Source: UMGS1696 sp964430105 (GTDB lineage: Bacteria; Bacillota; Clostridia; Oscillospirales; CAG-272). From it: a stretch of 30,898 nucleotides of DNA. Position numbers and translations under genes: made by a program. Below the pieces are notes generated by a model. That model did no database searches and was not told the DNA's origin. It was given only the letters and a program-made list of their open reading frames with translations. Location: NCBI GenBank assembly GCA_964430105.1, contig CAYSEF010000023.1:1-30898 (forward strand). Reading direction: 5' to 3'. Within the stretch, counting starts at the first letter, position 1, and each line of letters starts with the position of its first letter. Of this stretch, positions 1 to 7,697 are shown one piece after another.

Positions 1-112
1 GGGCAATACAAGATTTATATAATGTATTTAAAAATAGTCAAAATGACAAAAAATATCTGAATAAAAATTAAGAAATTATTAACGAAGTTTAATTGAACAC
101 TGGAGGAACAAA

Positions 113-1291
113 ATGACTGATTATAATTTCAACCTTGAAATCGACAGACACAATACGAACAGCTTAAAGCATGATTTCGTAGCAGAGAAGGGCAAGCCGG
201 CAGACGTACTTCCCATGTGGATCGCTGACATGGATCTCAGAACCGCACAGCCCATTCTCGATGCACTGCATAAAGCAGTAGAGCATGGTATTTTCGGATA
301 CAGCGAAGTAAAGGACGAATATTATCAGGCAGTAGCAGCATGGTTCAAAAAGCATTTCGGTTGGGAAACAAAGCCCGAATGGCTTGTAAAAACTCCCGGT
401 ATCGTTTATGCACTTGTAACTGCTGTAAAAGCAATGACAAATGAGGGTGATAATGTTATTATACTGACACCTGTTTACTATCCATTCTATTCAGTTGTTA
501 GAAAGAATAACCGTAACCTTGTTGAAAGTGAACTGAAGTATGTCGATGGTCATTATGAAATCGATTTCGATGATTTTGAAGCTAAGATCAGAGATAATAA
601 CGTGAAAATGTTTATTTCCTGCTCACCACATAACCCGATCGGCAGAGTATGGACAAAGGATGAGCTTCGCAAAATCGGTGAGATTTGTGAAAAATACGGC
701 GTTTTTGTAGTATCTGATGAAATACACTGTGACTTTGCACTTCCGAATCATCCTCACAGCGTTTTCGCAGAGGCTTGTCCGAATATGGCTGAAAGATGCG
801 TTGTATGTACTGCACCGAGTAAAACCTTTAATATCGCAGGACTTCAGGTATCGAATATTTGGATACCAAACGAGGAATATCGCAATAAGTTTGTTGATGA
901 AATGGATAAAGATGGATATTCACTGCTCAATACTCTCGGTCTTGTTGCGGCACAGGCAGCGTATGAGGGTGGCGAAGAATGGCTTGATGAGTGCAAGGCA
1001 TATTTGCTCGAAAACCTGAATTTTGTAAGAGAATTTTTGCGTGACAGAGTACCTGAGATAAAGCTGGTAGAGCCGGAAGGAACATATTTTGCATGGCTTG
1101 ACTGTTCTGCTCTTGGACTTGATAAGGATGCTCTCGAAGATTTTATGACCAATAAAGCGAAGCTGTGGCTTGATGCAGGTTATATTTTCGGTGAAAATGG
1201 AAGCGAATTCCAGCGTGTAGTATTGGCGTGTCCCAGAAAGACTCTCGAAGAAGCAATGCTAAGACTTGAAAAAGCAGTAAAGGAACTGTAA
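113..1291 (+). CDS. PatB/MalY-type PLP aminotransferase (probable cystathionine beta-lyase)
   Basis: A fold-type I PLP enzyme of 392 residues, the usual length for the MalY/PatB subgroup of class I/II aminotransferases. These enzymes generally cleave the C-S bond of cystathionine or cysteine in the cytoplasm, giving homocysteine or sulfide, pyruvate and ammonia. Visible motifs are the PLP-binding SPHNP (Asn174), SDEIH (Asp202), the Schiff-base lysine in APSKTFN (Lys237) and the carboxylate-binding arginine in FQRVVLACPR (Arg368). The N-terminal DVLPMWIADMD is typical of PatB rather than AspC. The ATG has GGAGGA at 102-107, five bases upstream. The gene is alone on its strand and converges on hydE. 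Beta-lyase activity is inferred from the subgroup; a plain aminotransferase role cannot be excluded. Confidence 0.9.
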   Translation: MTDYNFNLEIDRHNTNSLKHDFVAEKGKPADVLPMWIADMDLRTAQPILDALHKAVEHGIFGYSEVKDEYYQAVAAWFKKHFGWETKPEWLVKTPGIVYALVTAVKAMTNEGDNVIILTPVYYPFYSVVRKNNRNLVESELKYVDGHYEIDFDDFEAKIRDNNVKMFISCSPHNPIGRVWTKDELRKIGEICEKYGVFVVSDEIHCDFALPNHPHSVFAEACPNMAERCVVCTAPSKTFNIAGLQVSNIWIPNEEYRNKFVDEMDKDGYSLLNTLGLVAAQAAYEGGEEWLDECKAYLLENLNFVREFLRDRVPEIKLVEPEGTYFAWLDCSALGLDKDALEDFMTNKAKLWLDAGYIFGENGSEFQRVVLACPRKTLEEAMLRLEKAVKEL

Positions 1292-1311
1292 TCTCACGCA
1301 TAAAGAATAAT

Positions 1312-1385
1312 AAAATGGACTGTTAAGTCGGTATCTATGTGGATACCCGGTATCTATGTGGATACGACGTAAACAGTCCATTTTT
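1312..1385. terminator. Branched bidirectional terminator with tandem inner hairpins
   Basis: A perfect 13-bp outer stem (1312-1324 with 1372-1384) has A-rich and T-rich flanks and lies between two convergent genes, so it can end transcription on both strands. Instead of a short loop it encloses two tandem copies of an 18-bp unit (1329-1346 and 1348-1365, period 19). Each copy contains GTATC-N6-GATAC and so can fold by itself. GTCG at 1327-1330 can also pair with CGAC at 1365-1368. The predicted shape is a stem topped by two small hairpins. Confidence 0.75.
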
Positions 1386-1396
1386 CTATGGCGAAA

Positions 1397-2437
1397 TTAT
1401 TCTTTTTTTACATTTCCGATGTCAGTGACAATGCGATATCCGGCTGAGATAACACGTTTTTCAAGACATCCACGGCATTGAGCGGCTTCCTCTCCCGTGC
1501 ATATTTTGTTTTCATACAGAGCATAAAGCTTTCTTACATCGACAGGAGAAAGGTTTGGCATTACTACGTTTGCACCGGCTTTAAGGCCAAGCTCACGTCC
1601 CTGCGGATGGATAGTTCCGAGTGCAGTTGTTGAAGGGATGAGCGCATACGGGAACATCAATCGAAGAATAGCGACCAGTCTGAGCGTGAGATGCAGATTT
1701 CCATTACTAAACGAAGCGAATGGTGTATCAGCATGAGTGATATACGGGCCTATGCCGATCATATCAGGCTGTAATTCGCTGAGAAAACGCAGGTCTTTGA
1801 TAAGATTTTCTGTTGTCTGATAAGGTGAACCAACCATAAAACCTGAGCCAACTTGATAGCCTATGCTTTTGAGGTCATACAGACAGCGTTTGCGGTTTTC
1901 AAGGCTCAATGAAGCAGGATGCAGTTTGCCGTAATGTGTTGCATCGGCTGTTTCATGACGAAGGAGATAACGATTAGCACCTGCATCAAAGAATGCCTGA
2001 TAAGATTCTCTTGATTTTTCACCGATAGACAGTGTTATAGCACAGTCGGGGAAACGTGTTCGTATTGTTGACACGATATCGCAAATCAGAGAGTCAGTAA
2101 AGTACGGGTCTTCGCCACCCTGCATAACAAAGGTGCGGAAGCCAAGACGGTAGCCTTCATCACAGCAAGCGAGAATATCCTCTTTTGATAATCTATATCG
2201 TTCAGCGTTTTTGTTGTCACGTCTTATACCACAGTAATAGCAGTTGTTTTTACAGTAGTTTGTGAATTCAATAAGTCCGCGAATATATACCTCATCACCA
2301 TATATTTCACGACGTTTTTTATCCGCTGCACTGAAAAGTGCTTCATCAAACTTATCGCTTTCAAGCAGAGTTTTAAACTCCGTATCAGAAAGATCTCGTT
2401 TTTCCGTTAGTGTTTCTATAATTTCAAATTTTTCCAT
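1397..2437 (-). CDS. hydE: [FeFe] hydrogenase H-cluster radical SAM maturase HydE
   Basis: Radical SAM enzyme of 346 residues that helps build the organometallic 2Fe subcluster of [FeFe] hydrogenase together with HydF and HydG. The radical SAM motif CX3CX2C is Cys62, Cys66 and Cys69 (YCKNNCYYCG). The C-terminal CX7CX2C (about Cys313, Cys321, Cys324) has the same spacing as the accessory cluster site of Thermotoga HydE. The late segment with HPQGRELGLKAGANVVMPNL is also HydE-like. BioB and PylB are related, but length and C-terminal cysteines favour HydE. The ribosome site (GGACGG) is weak. The gene has its own promoter at 2499-2528. No hydF, hydG or hydrogenase gene is in the window. Confidence 0.88.
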   Translation of the reverse strand: MEKFEIIETLTEKRDLSDTEFKTLLESDKFDEALFSAADKKRREIYGDEVYIRGLIEFTNYCKNNCYYCGIRRDNKNAERYRLSKEDILACCDEGYRLGFRTFVMQGGEDPYFTDSLICDIVSTIRTRFPDCAITLSIGEKSRESYQAFFDAGANRYLLRHETADATHYGKLHPASLSLENRKRCLYDLKSIGYQVGSGFMVGSPYQTTENLIKDLRFLSELQPDMIGIGPYITHADTPFASFSNGNLHLTLRLVAILRLMFPYALIPSTTALGTIHPQGRELGLKAGANVVMPNLSPVDVRKLYALYENKICTGEEAAQCRGCLEKRVISAGYRIVTDIGNVKKE

Positions 2438-2498
2438 AAATCACCGTCCGCATAATAGGCGGGTTCTGTAGCATTGTTTTTGTTTATTAGGCAGAACT

Positions 2499-2528
2499 AT
2501 TATAACATATATCAAATGGTTTTTGCAA
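2499..2528 (-). promoter_or_regulatory. Predicted sigma-A promoter of hydE
   Basis: Read on the minus strand, TTGCAA (2523-2528) is followed after 18 bp by TATAAT (2499-2504), with TG one base before the -10. It lies about 60 bp before the hydE start and downstream of the ABC operon terminator, so hydE is probably its own unit. Confidence 0.6.
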
Positions 2529-2572
2529 GATGAGCAGTGAAAAAGATGATGGTGGGAATGTTTTCTTGAAAC

Positions 2573-2616
2573 TAAAAAACATCCTCACGAGGCGTGTTAC
2601 AGCTTTGTGAGGATGT
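2573..2616 (-). terminator. Intrinsic terminator of the ABC exporter operon
   Basis: On the minus strand, a 10-bp perfect stem (2607-2616 with 2579-2588, ACATCCTCAC/GTGAGGATGT) is followed by a T-run. It starts just past the stop codon of the second exporter gene. Confidence 0.85.
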
Positions 2617-2622
2617 GTTGTA

Positions 2623-4389
2623 TTAGCTTTGTGCGGTACTAAGCTCGTAGTAGTAGCCTTTTTTAGCCATAAGCTCATCATGTGTACCGGATTCCAGTAT
2701 CTTACCACCGTCGATATAGAGTATCTTATCGCAGTTTTTGATAGTGGAGAGTCGGTGTGCAATAACGAATGATGTGCGGTTTTCCATAAGCTTTTCGATA
2801 CCCTGCTGGAGAAGCTTTTCTGTTTTCGCATCGATTGATGAGGTTGCTTCATCGAGTATCAAAATAGCGGGGTCAGATACCATTGTTCTTGCAAAGGCTA
2901 TGAGCTGACGCTGACCTTGCGAGAGCATACCGCCACGTTCTGTTATCATTGTGTTGTAGCCGTCTTCAAGCTCGGATATGAACTCATCGGCACATACAGC
3001 TTTTGCAGCTGCACGAACCTCTTCGTCTGTTGCATTAAGCTTACCATATCGTATGTTGTCAGCAATAGTTCCTGTGAAAAGGAAGCTGTCCTGGAGCATG
3101 ATACCCATTTGAGAACGCAGGGAATTCAGTGTTATGTCGTTGATGTCAACACCGTCGATAAGAAGCTTGCCATCGGTTACGTTGTAGAATCGGCTGATAA
3201 GGTTTACGATAGTGGATTTACCTGAACCTGTCGGGCCTACAAGAGCTATACGCTGACCTTTTTCGACCTTAAGATCGATTCCTTTGAGAACATAGTAGTC
3301 ATTTTCGTATGCAAAACGTACATCCTTGAATTCAACATAGCCCTGCATATTTTCGATAGGCTTAGCTTCGGGGGAGTCGCATATATCAACAGGCTCGTCG
3401 ATAGTCTGGAAGATACGTTCGAGGTATGACATGGTTTTGAGAAGGTTGTTGTAAATATTCGCAAGGCTGATAACGGGCTGCCAGAATTTAGAGGCATAGG
3501 TTGCCATTGCAATAAGTACACCGACTTCTACGGTTGGAGAAATCCAGAGAATACCTGCAATATATACAAGACAGAGTACCCACTGCTTCAGATTTTCCGT
3601 AACGGGACCCATGACATTGTTAAGATATGCCATTTTGTACCATGCCTTCTGATAAACCTTGTTCAGATGACGATAGATTTTCTGGTTTTCTTCCTGACGG
3701 CGGAATATCTGAGAAACCTTAACACCTTCGATAGCTTCGCAGGTGTATGCGGTGAGGTTTGACTGCTTATTGTTACATTCAAAGTTTGCTTTTTTCTGAA
3801 TATTTTTGAGAAGGAAAACAAACGCAAGGAGGAATGGCATACCGGACAGAATTATCAATGACAGCTTGACGTTTATCGAGAACATATATCCTGCGATGAA
3901 GAATATATTGAGAAGCTCAAGAATTGCATTGACAAGACCGTTTGTAAGTGAATCTGATACGTTGTTTACATAGTTTACGACACGAACGAGTATTTTACCA
4001 TGTGGACGAGTATCGTAATATGAGAACGGGAGCTGCTGCAAATGATCGAAAATATCCTTACGGATGTCATAGATCATGGACTGACCGCAATATGACATGA
4101 TAACACCACGAACAGCACCGAGAACAGTAGAAGCTACAACAAGACCGAGAGTCTGGAAGGCAAGCTTTACTACCATGTTTATGTCACCGTTCGGAATAGC
4201 TATATCCATTGCTTTTTGAAGAAGCACAGGAGTTGCAAGACCGAGAAGTGAGCCTGCCATGGACAAAACAAGTGCAAGGAGCATAAGCTTTGCGTAAGGC
4301 TTCAAATATACTACCGAGCGTTTTAATTTTGAGAAGTCAAAACCTTTTTCGAGTTCTTCATCTACTGCATAAGTATTGCGCTTTGCCAT
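2623..4389 (-). CDS. ABC exporter half-transporter, subunit with canonical catalytic glutamate
   Basis: Half-size ABC exporter of 588 residues: an N-terminal six-helix membrane domain (about 30-320) and a C-terminal nucleotide-binding domain. It has Walker A GPTGSGKST (about 383-391), Walker B ILILDEATS with catalytic Glu, and an intact H-loop (IAHRLST). Its signature is LSQGQ instead of LSGGQ. With the upstream gene it would form a heterodimer of the TM287/288, LmrCD or BmrCD type, where a non-canonical signature faces the partner's degenerate ATP site. The start ATG overlaps the upstream stop by one base (TAATG) with AGGAGGTGA before it, so translation is coupled. The substrate is unknown; drug or lipid export is typical of the family. 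Confidence 0.9.
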   Translation of the reverse strand: MAKRNTYAVDEELEKGFDFSKLKRSVVYLKPYAKLMLLALVLSMAGSLLGLATPVLLQKAMDIAIPNGDINMVVKLAFQTLGLVVASTVLGAVRGVIMSYCGQSMIYDIRKDIFDHLQQLPFSYYDTRPHGKILVRVVNYVNNVSDSLTNGLVNAILELLNIFFIAGYMFSINVKLSLIILSGMPFLLAFVFLLKNIQKKANFECNNKQSNLTAYTCEAIEGVKVSQIFRRQEENQKIYRHLNKVYQKAWYKMAYLNNVMGPVTENLKQWVLCLVYIAGILWISPTVEVGVLIAMATYASKFWQPVISLANIYNNLLKTMSYLERIFQTIDEPVDICDSPEAKPIENMQGYVEFKDVRFAYENDYYVLKGIDLKVEKGQRIALVGPTGSGKSTIVNLISRFYNVTDGKLLIDGVDINDITLNSLRSQMGIMLQDSFLFTGTIADNIRYGKLNATDEEVRAAAKAVCADEFISELEDGYNTMITERGGMLSQGQRQLIAFARTMVSDPAILILDEATSSIDAKTEKLLQQGIEKLMENRTSFVIAHRLSTIKNCDKILYIDGGKILESGTHDELMAKKGYYYELSTAQS

Positions 4390-6155
4390 TACTGCTCACC
4401 TCCTTTTGTGTTGTTTGCGTTGAATGGGGGAAGATTATTTTCGTCCTGAAGCTCACATACATCTCTGTAATAGCGATTTCGTGCGGCAAGTTCTTCGTGA
4501 GTGCCTACGTCAACATGACCGTCTTCAACTACGATAATCTTGTCGGCATTTCTAATGGAAGAAATACGCTGTGCAATGATAAGTGTAGTGCAATGGAAGG
4601 GGAGATGGTGGAGATTATACTGCATTTGCTTTTCTGTTTCCATATCGACAGCGGATGTTGTGTCATCGAGGATAAGTACAGAGGGAATAGCGGCAATAGC
4701 TCTTGCAAGTGCGATTCTCTGACGCTGACCACCGGAAAGACCAACACCACGTTCACCTACGATTGTATCATAGCCCTCAGGCATTTTGCGTATAAAATCG
4801 TCTGCACAAGCGAGGCGGGCACATTCCTGTACCTGTTCGATTTCCATTTCGGGATTGCAGAACGCAATATTTCCGTCAATCGTATCGGAGAATAGGAACA
4901 CTTCCTGAGTTGCGATAGCTACGGATTTATGTATGCTCTCGAGTGTACGGAAGCGCACATCTGCACCGTCGAGCAGGATACTTCCGCTGTTTACATCGTA
5001 GAAACGTGCGATAAGAGAGGCTATTGTTGATTTACCTGCACCTGTCGGACCTATTATACCAACGGTTGAACCGGGTTCTATAGTAAATGATACCTTATCG
5101 AGAACGAGCTTGTCTTTAGTGTAGCCAAAGGATACGTTCTTGAACTGAATCTTACCATCGAAGCGTTCTTCCTTGTGAACAGCACCTTCTCTGTTGCAGA
5201 TAAGAGGCTGATCATAGCAGATTTCGATAACCTTATCAGCGGCAGCCCAGAAGCGCTGGAGGTCGTTGAGCAATGCACTTACTCTACGCATAGGATCGGA
5301 CAGCGCCCATGTCAAGCTTGTGAAAAGAGTCAAATCACCGAGAGTGATCTCACCCTTTATAGTGAAGATACCACCAACAAGAATCGTGAGGAAAGAGAGC
5401 ATTTGTGCAAGGAAGTCGATAACGGGAACTACCTTCTGCCAAGCGTAAGCGGCATTCATATTCTCGTCCTTGAATTCCTTTGAACTGCGGTCGAATTTCT
5501 CAATTTCGTAATCTTCTCGTGCAAAAGCCTTAACTACGCGGTTTCCTTCGATGTTTTCCTTAGCATTGACGTTGAGCATAGAAAGCTTGTCACGGATAGA
5601 ACGATAGATAGGTGCAACCTTTTTTGAATATATAACTGTTGCGATTATGATGAAAGGAGTTACTGCAAGCAGGGTGAGAGTAAGCTTCCAGCTGACAAAA
5701 AGAAGCATTATCAGCGCAGAAACAAACGTAATTACGATATCAACTGTGTTGTATGAGATATATGCAACAAAATGACGCAGATATTCAAGGTCGCCCGTGG
5801 TTCTGGTAATTATATCACCTGCACGGATACGGTCAAAGAAGCGAAGCTCTTGATATTGCATATTAGTGAATATCTTGTTTCTGATATTCATGAGCATATT
5901 TTGGCTCGCCTGCTCCATACATACTATCTTGAGCATATGCAGACCTGTCTTTATCAGAACTACGATGCACATAAGAGCAAGGATATACAGAAGCAAATCT
6001 GTTTGTCCACCGCGGATGACATCATCGACGAGGATTTTTTCGAGATAGGGATTGACAGTGACGACAGCGGAGGTCAGCACGGTTATTATAAGTCCGAGAA
6101 TGAAAACTAACCGTTTGCCTTTCAAATGTCGCCAAATAAATTTGATTTGAAACAT
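4389..6155 (-). CDS. ABC exporter half-transporter, subunit with degenerate ATP site
   Basis: First gene of the exporter operon, 588 residues, with an N-terminal six-helix membrane domain and a C-terminal ATPase domain. Walker A is GPTGAGKST (about 368-376) and the signature is a canonical LSGGQRQRIALARA. Walker B reads LILDDTTS, with Asp where the catalytic Glu should be, and the H-loop reads IAQRISS, with Gln for His. These two changes mark the degenerate-site subunit of heterodimeric exporters such as TM287. The loss is matched by the LSQGQ signature in the partner. The start has AAGGAAAGGG upstream. No clear consensus promoter was found before it. Substrate unknown. Confidence 0.9.
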   Translation of the reverse strand: MFQIKFIWRHLKGKRLVFILGLIITVLTSAVVTVNPYLEKILVDDVIRGGQTDLLLYILALMCIVVLIKTGLHMLKIVCMEQASQNMLMNIRNKIFTNMQYQELRFFDRIRAGDIITRTTGDLEYLRHFVAYISYNTVDIVITFVSALIMLLFVSWKLTLTLLAVTPFIIIATVIYSKKVAPIYRSIRDKLSMLNVNAKENIEGNRVVKAFAREDYEIEKFDRSSKEFKDENMNAAYAWQKVVPVIDFLAQMLSFLTILVGGIFTIKGEITLGDLTLFTSLTWALSDPMRRVSALLNDLQRFWAAADKVIEICYDQPLICNREGAVHKEERFDGKIQFKNVSFGYTKDKLVLDKVSFTIEPGSTVGIIGPTGAGKSTIASLIARFYDVNSGSILLDGADVRFRTLESIHKSVAIATQEVFLFSDTIDGNIAFCNPEMEIEQVQECARLACADDFIRKMPEGYDTIVGERGVGLSGGQRQRIALARAIAAIPSVLILDDTTSAVDMETEKQMQYNLHHLPFHCTTLIIAQRISSIRNADKIIVVEDGHVDVGTHEELAARNRYYRDVCELQDENNLPPFNANNTKGGEQ

Positions 6156-6502
6156 AGCTTACCCTTTCCTTAGATTTTAGAGGAATTTATAAAAAATATT
6201 ATACGGAATTTATAAATAAAAAGATAGAGATATAATGTAGAAATTTGCGATTTATAATACAATAATGTTGTGCATACTGTACACCCGACCGAATGATGAG
6301 CAATAATATACACGTTATGCGTTAAAATATAAAATGCAAAATATAATTCTATAATTTTAGAGTAAGAAGATTTATATATTGTTGATAAATCATATATATT
6401 TGTATTGACACGGTATATTAACTGTGCTATAATACAAGAAAAGTGGGATTTATAAACGATTCTGCATTGTTTTGAATCATTGTCACATAAGGAGTGGAAT
6501 TT
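6156..6502. other. AT-rich divergent intergenic region
   Basis: This 347-bp stretch separates the divergent exporter operon and the GH27-like gene. It contains a strong plus-strand promoter (6405-6433). An imperfect palindrome at about 6271-6285 (GTGCATACTGTACAC) could be an operator, but nothing supports that beyond symmetry. No convincing small ORF or structured RNA was seen. Confidence 0.5.
6405..6433 (+). promoter_or_regulatory. Consensus sigma-A promoter of the GH27-like gene
   Basis: TTGACA (6405-6410), a 17-bp spacer and TATAAT (6428-6433), with an extended -10 TGC directly before it. Both hexamers match consensus perfectly. The predicted start near 6440 leaves a leader of about 60 bases. 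Confidence 0.85.
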
Positions 6503-7516
6503 ATGAACCGCAATTTTTACATGGGTATTGATGCATCTACATGGGATGCGGAAACTATAGCTTATGAAGCAGCTGAGCTTATGCAGACAGGTCTTTTTGA
6601 TGTTGGCTATAAGACCATACTTCTCGGTTCAAATTATGAAGAAAAGATTGGAGTGATGGCTAAGCTGTCACGTTCATGCTTTGAAGCAGGCATTACACTC
6701 GATGCAACTTCTGTTGATGATGAAAAAGCAGCATCTATTAAGAAGGTTCCGGCTTTGCGTATAGTACGTTTGAATGGTACTGACGATGTTGCTACTTTGA
6801 AGGCCGCTTCTGAAAAGATCAAGGCTGCAAACGGTAGAGCAAAAATACAGATTGAAGCAACTAAAGAAAATTCAAAGGAAGTAATTGAATTTGCTGACCT
6901 TCTCTATTTTGCAACACCCGAAGGCAGAGGAGTTGAATATTTCGATATCACACGTAATTGCCTTGATTCCTGCTATGATAACGATATCGAGCTTGAACAT
7001 TCTGATGCTGTGATTCGTGCGGGAATCGTTGGTGCCGACAAGAGATATGAATGCCTTCCGATGACACTTCACTTCAATTATTATAAGAATCAGGCAATTT
7101 ACTTTAACTATGTTGTTCTTGGAACACCGCTTGTACTCGGAACAAAGCCTTCTGAGCTTTCCGCTGATACTATCGAGCTTCTTCTTGATGATGAGATAAT
7201 TTCTCTTGCATCTTCAAGTGCTCCTATGGGTAAGGTTGCTCATTATTATGACCCGTGGCACGTTCTTTATGGCAGAGCACTCGGCGGTACACGTCACTTG
7301 ATGTGCATTGTAAACCGTTGTCATGGTGATGCGGCTACTAACATTACTGCCGATCGTGATTTTGGAGGAGCTCCCAATCCGTTTTCTGTATACGATCTTG
7401 ATGACAAGCGTCTTCTTGCAAGTGCGTGTCGCCACTTTGAAATTTATGTTGAAACCACAGACCGTCCGCTTACTCCCAGTGCAAAGCTTTTGCTGATTGA
7501 CGAGTCTAAGTGCTGA
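6503..7516 (+). CDS. Divergent GH27 alpha-galactosidase-like protein, probably catalytically inactive
   Basis: A 337-residue cytoplasmic protein without signal peptide. The ATG at 6503 is preferred over an in-frame GTG at 6494 because AAGGAG (6489-6494) is correctly spaced from it and overlaps the GTG. By eye it follows the GH27/melibiase plan. The N-terminal strand-helix (MGIDASTWDAETI, then GLFDVGY) resembles the first barrel repeat. MTLHFNYYKNQAIYF and the following PLVLGTKPSELS resemble the late barrel segment HFSLWA...PLIIGTDLR. The last 90 residues resemble the C-terminal beta-sandwich. Where GH27 enzymes have YLKYD with the nucleophile, this protein reads LLYFAT, so the Asp appears replaced by Ala137. 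It is shorter than usual. The family call is tentative; it may be a pseudoenzyme or sugar-binding protein. Confidence 0.45.
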   Translation: MNRNFYMGIDASTWDAETIAYEAAELMQTGLFDVGYKTILLGSNYEEKIGVMAKLSRSCFEAGITLDATSVDDEKAASIKKVPALRIVRLNGTDDVATLKAASEKIKAANGRAKIQIEATKENSKEVIEFADLLYFATPEGRGVEYFDITRNCLDSCYDNDIELEHSDAVIRAGIVGADKRYECLPMTLHFNYYKNQAIYFNYVVLGTPLVLGTKPSELSADTIELLLDDEIISLASSSAPMGKVAHYYDPWHVLYGRALGGTRHLMCIVNRCHGDAATNITADRDFGGAPNPFSVYDLDDKRLLASACRHFEIYVETTDRPLTPSAKLLLIDESKC

Positions 7517-7614
7517 GTTTGATCGCTTTAATACACCATCAAAGCAGATTTTGATGTGTTATCCGAGCGTTTAGGGCGAAATCATAATAAAAAATGATAA
7601 GATAATAATGTATA

Positions 7615-7663
7615 AAACAGCGTATATCATTGCTGACTTGCTGTCAACGAATATACGCTGTTT
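7615..7663. terminator. 13-bp inverted repeat, possible terminator or operator
   Basis: AAACAGCGTATAT (7615-7627) is perfectly repeated in inverse at 7651-7663, with a 23-base loop that itself holds TGAC/GTCA. The T-tract after it is poor (TTTCTAT). It lies between the GH27-like gene and the CotH gene. A candidate -10 (TATAAT, 7665-7670) follows immediately, so the right arm lies inside that promoter. A weaker bulged hairpin lies at about 7533-7559. Confidence 0.5.
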
Positions 7664-7670
7664 CTATAAT
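7641..7670 (+). promoter_or_regulatory. Candidate promoter of the CotH gene
   Basis: CTGTCA (7641-7646), an 18-bp spacer and TATAAT (7665-7670). The -35 matches four of six bases. The spacer covers the right arm of the 13-bp inverted repeat. Confidence 0.4.
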
Positions 7671-7697
7671 ATGATACATCTGTAAAGAGGACTTGGC

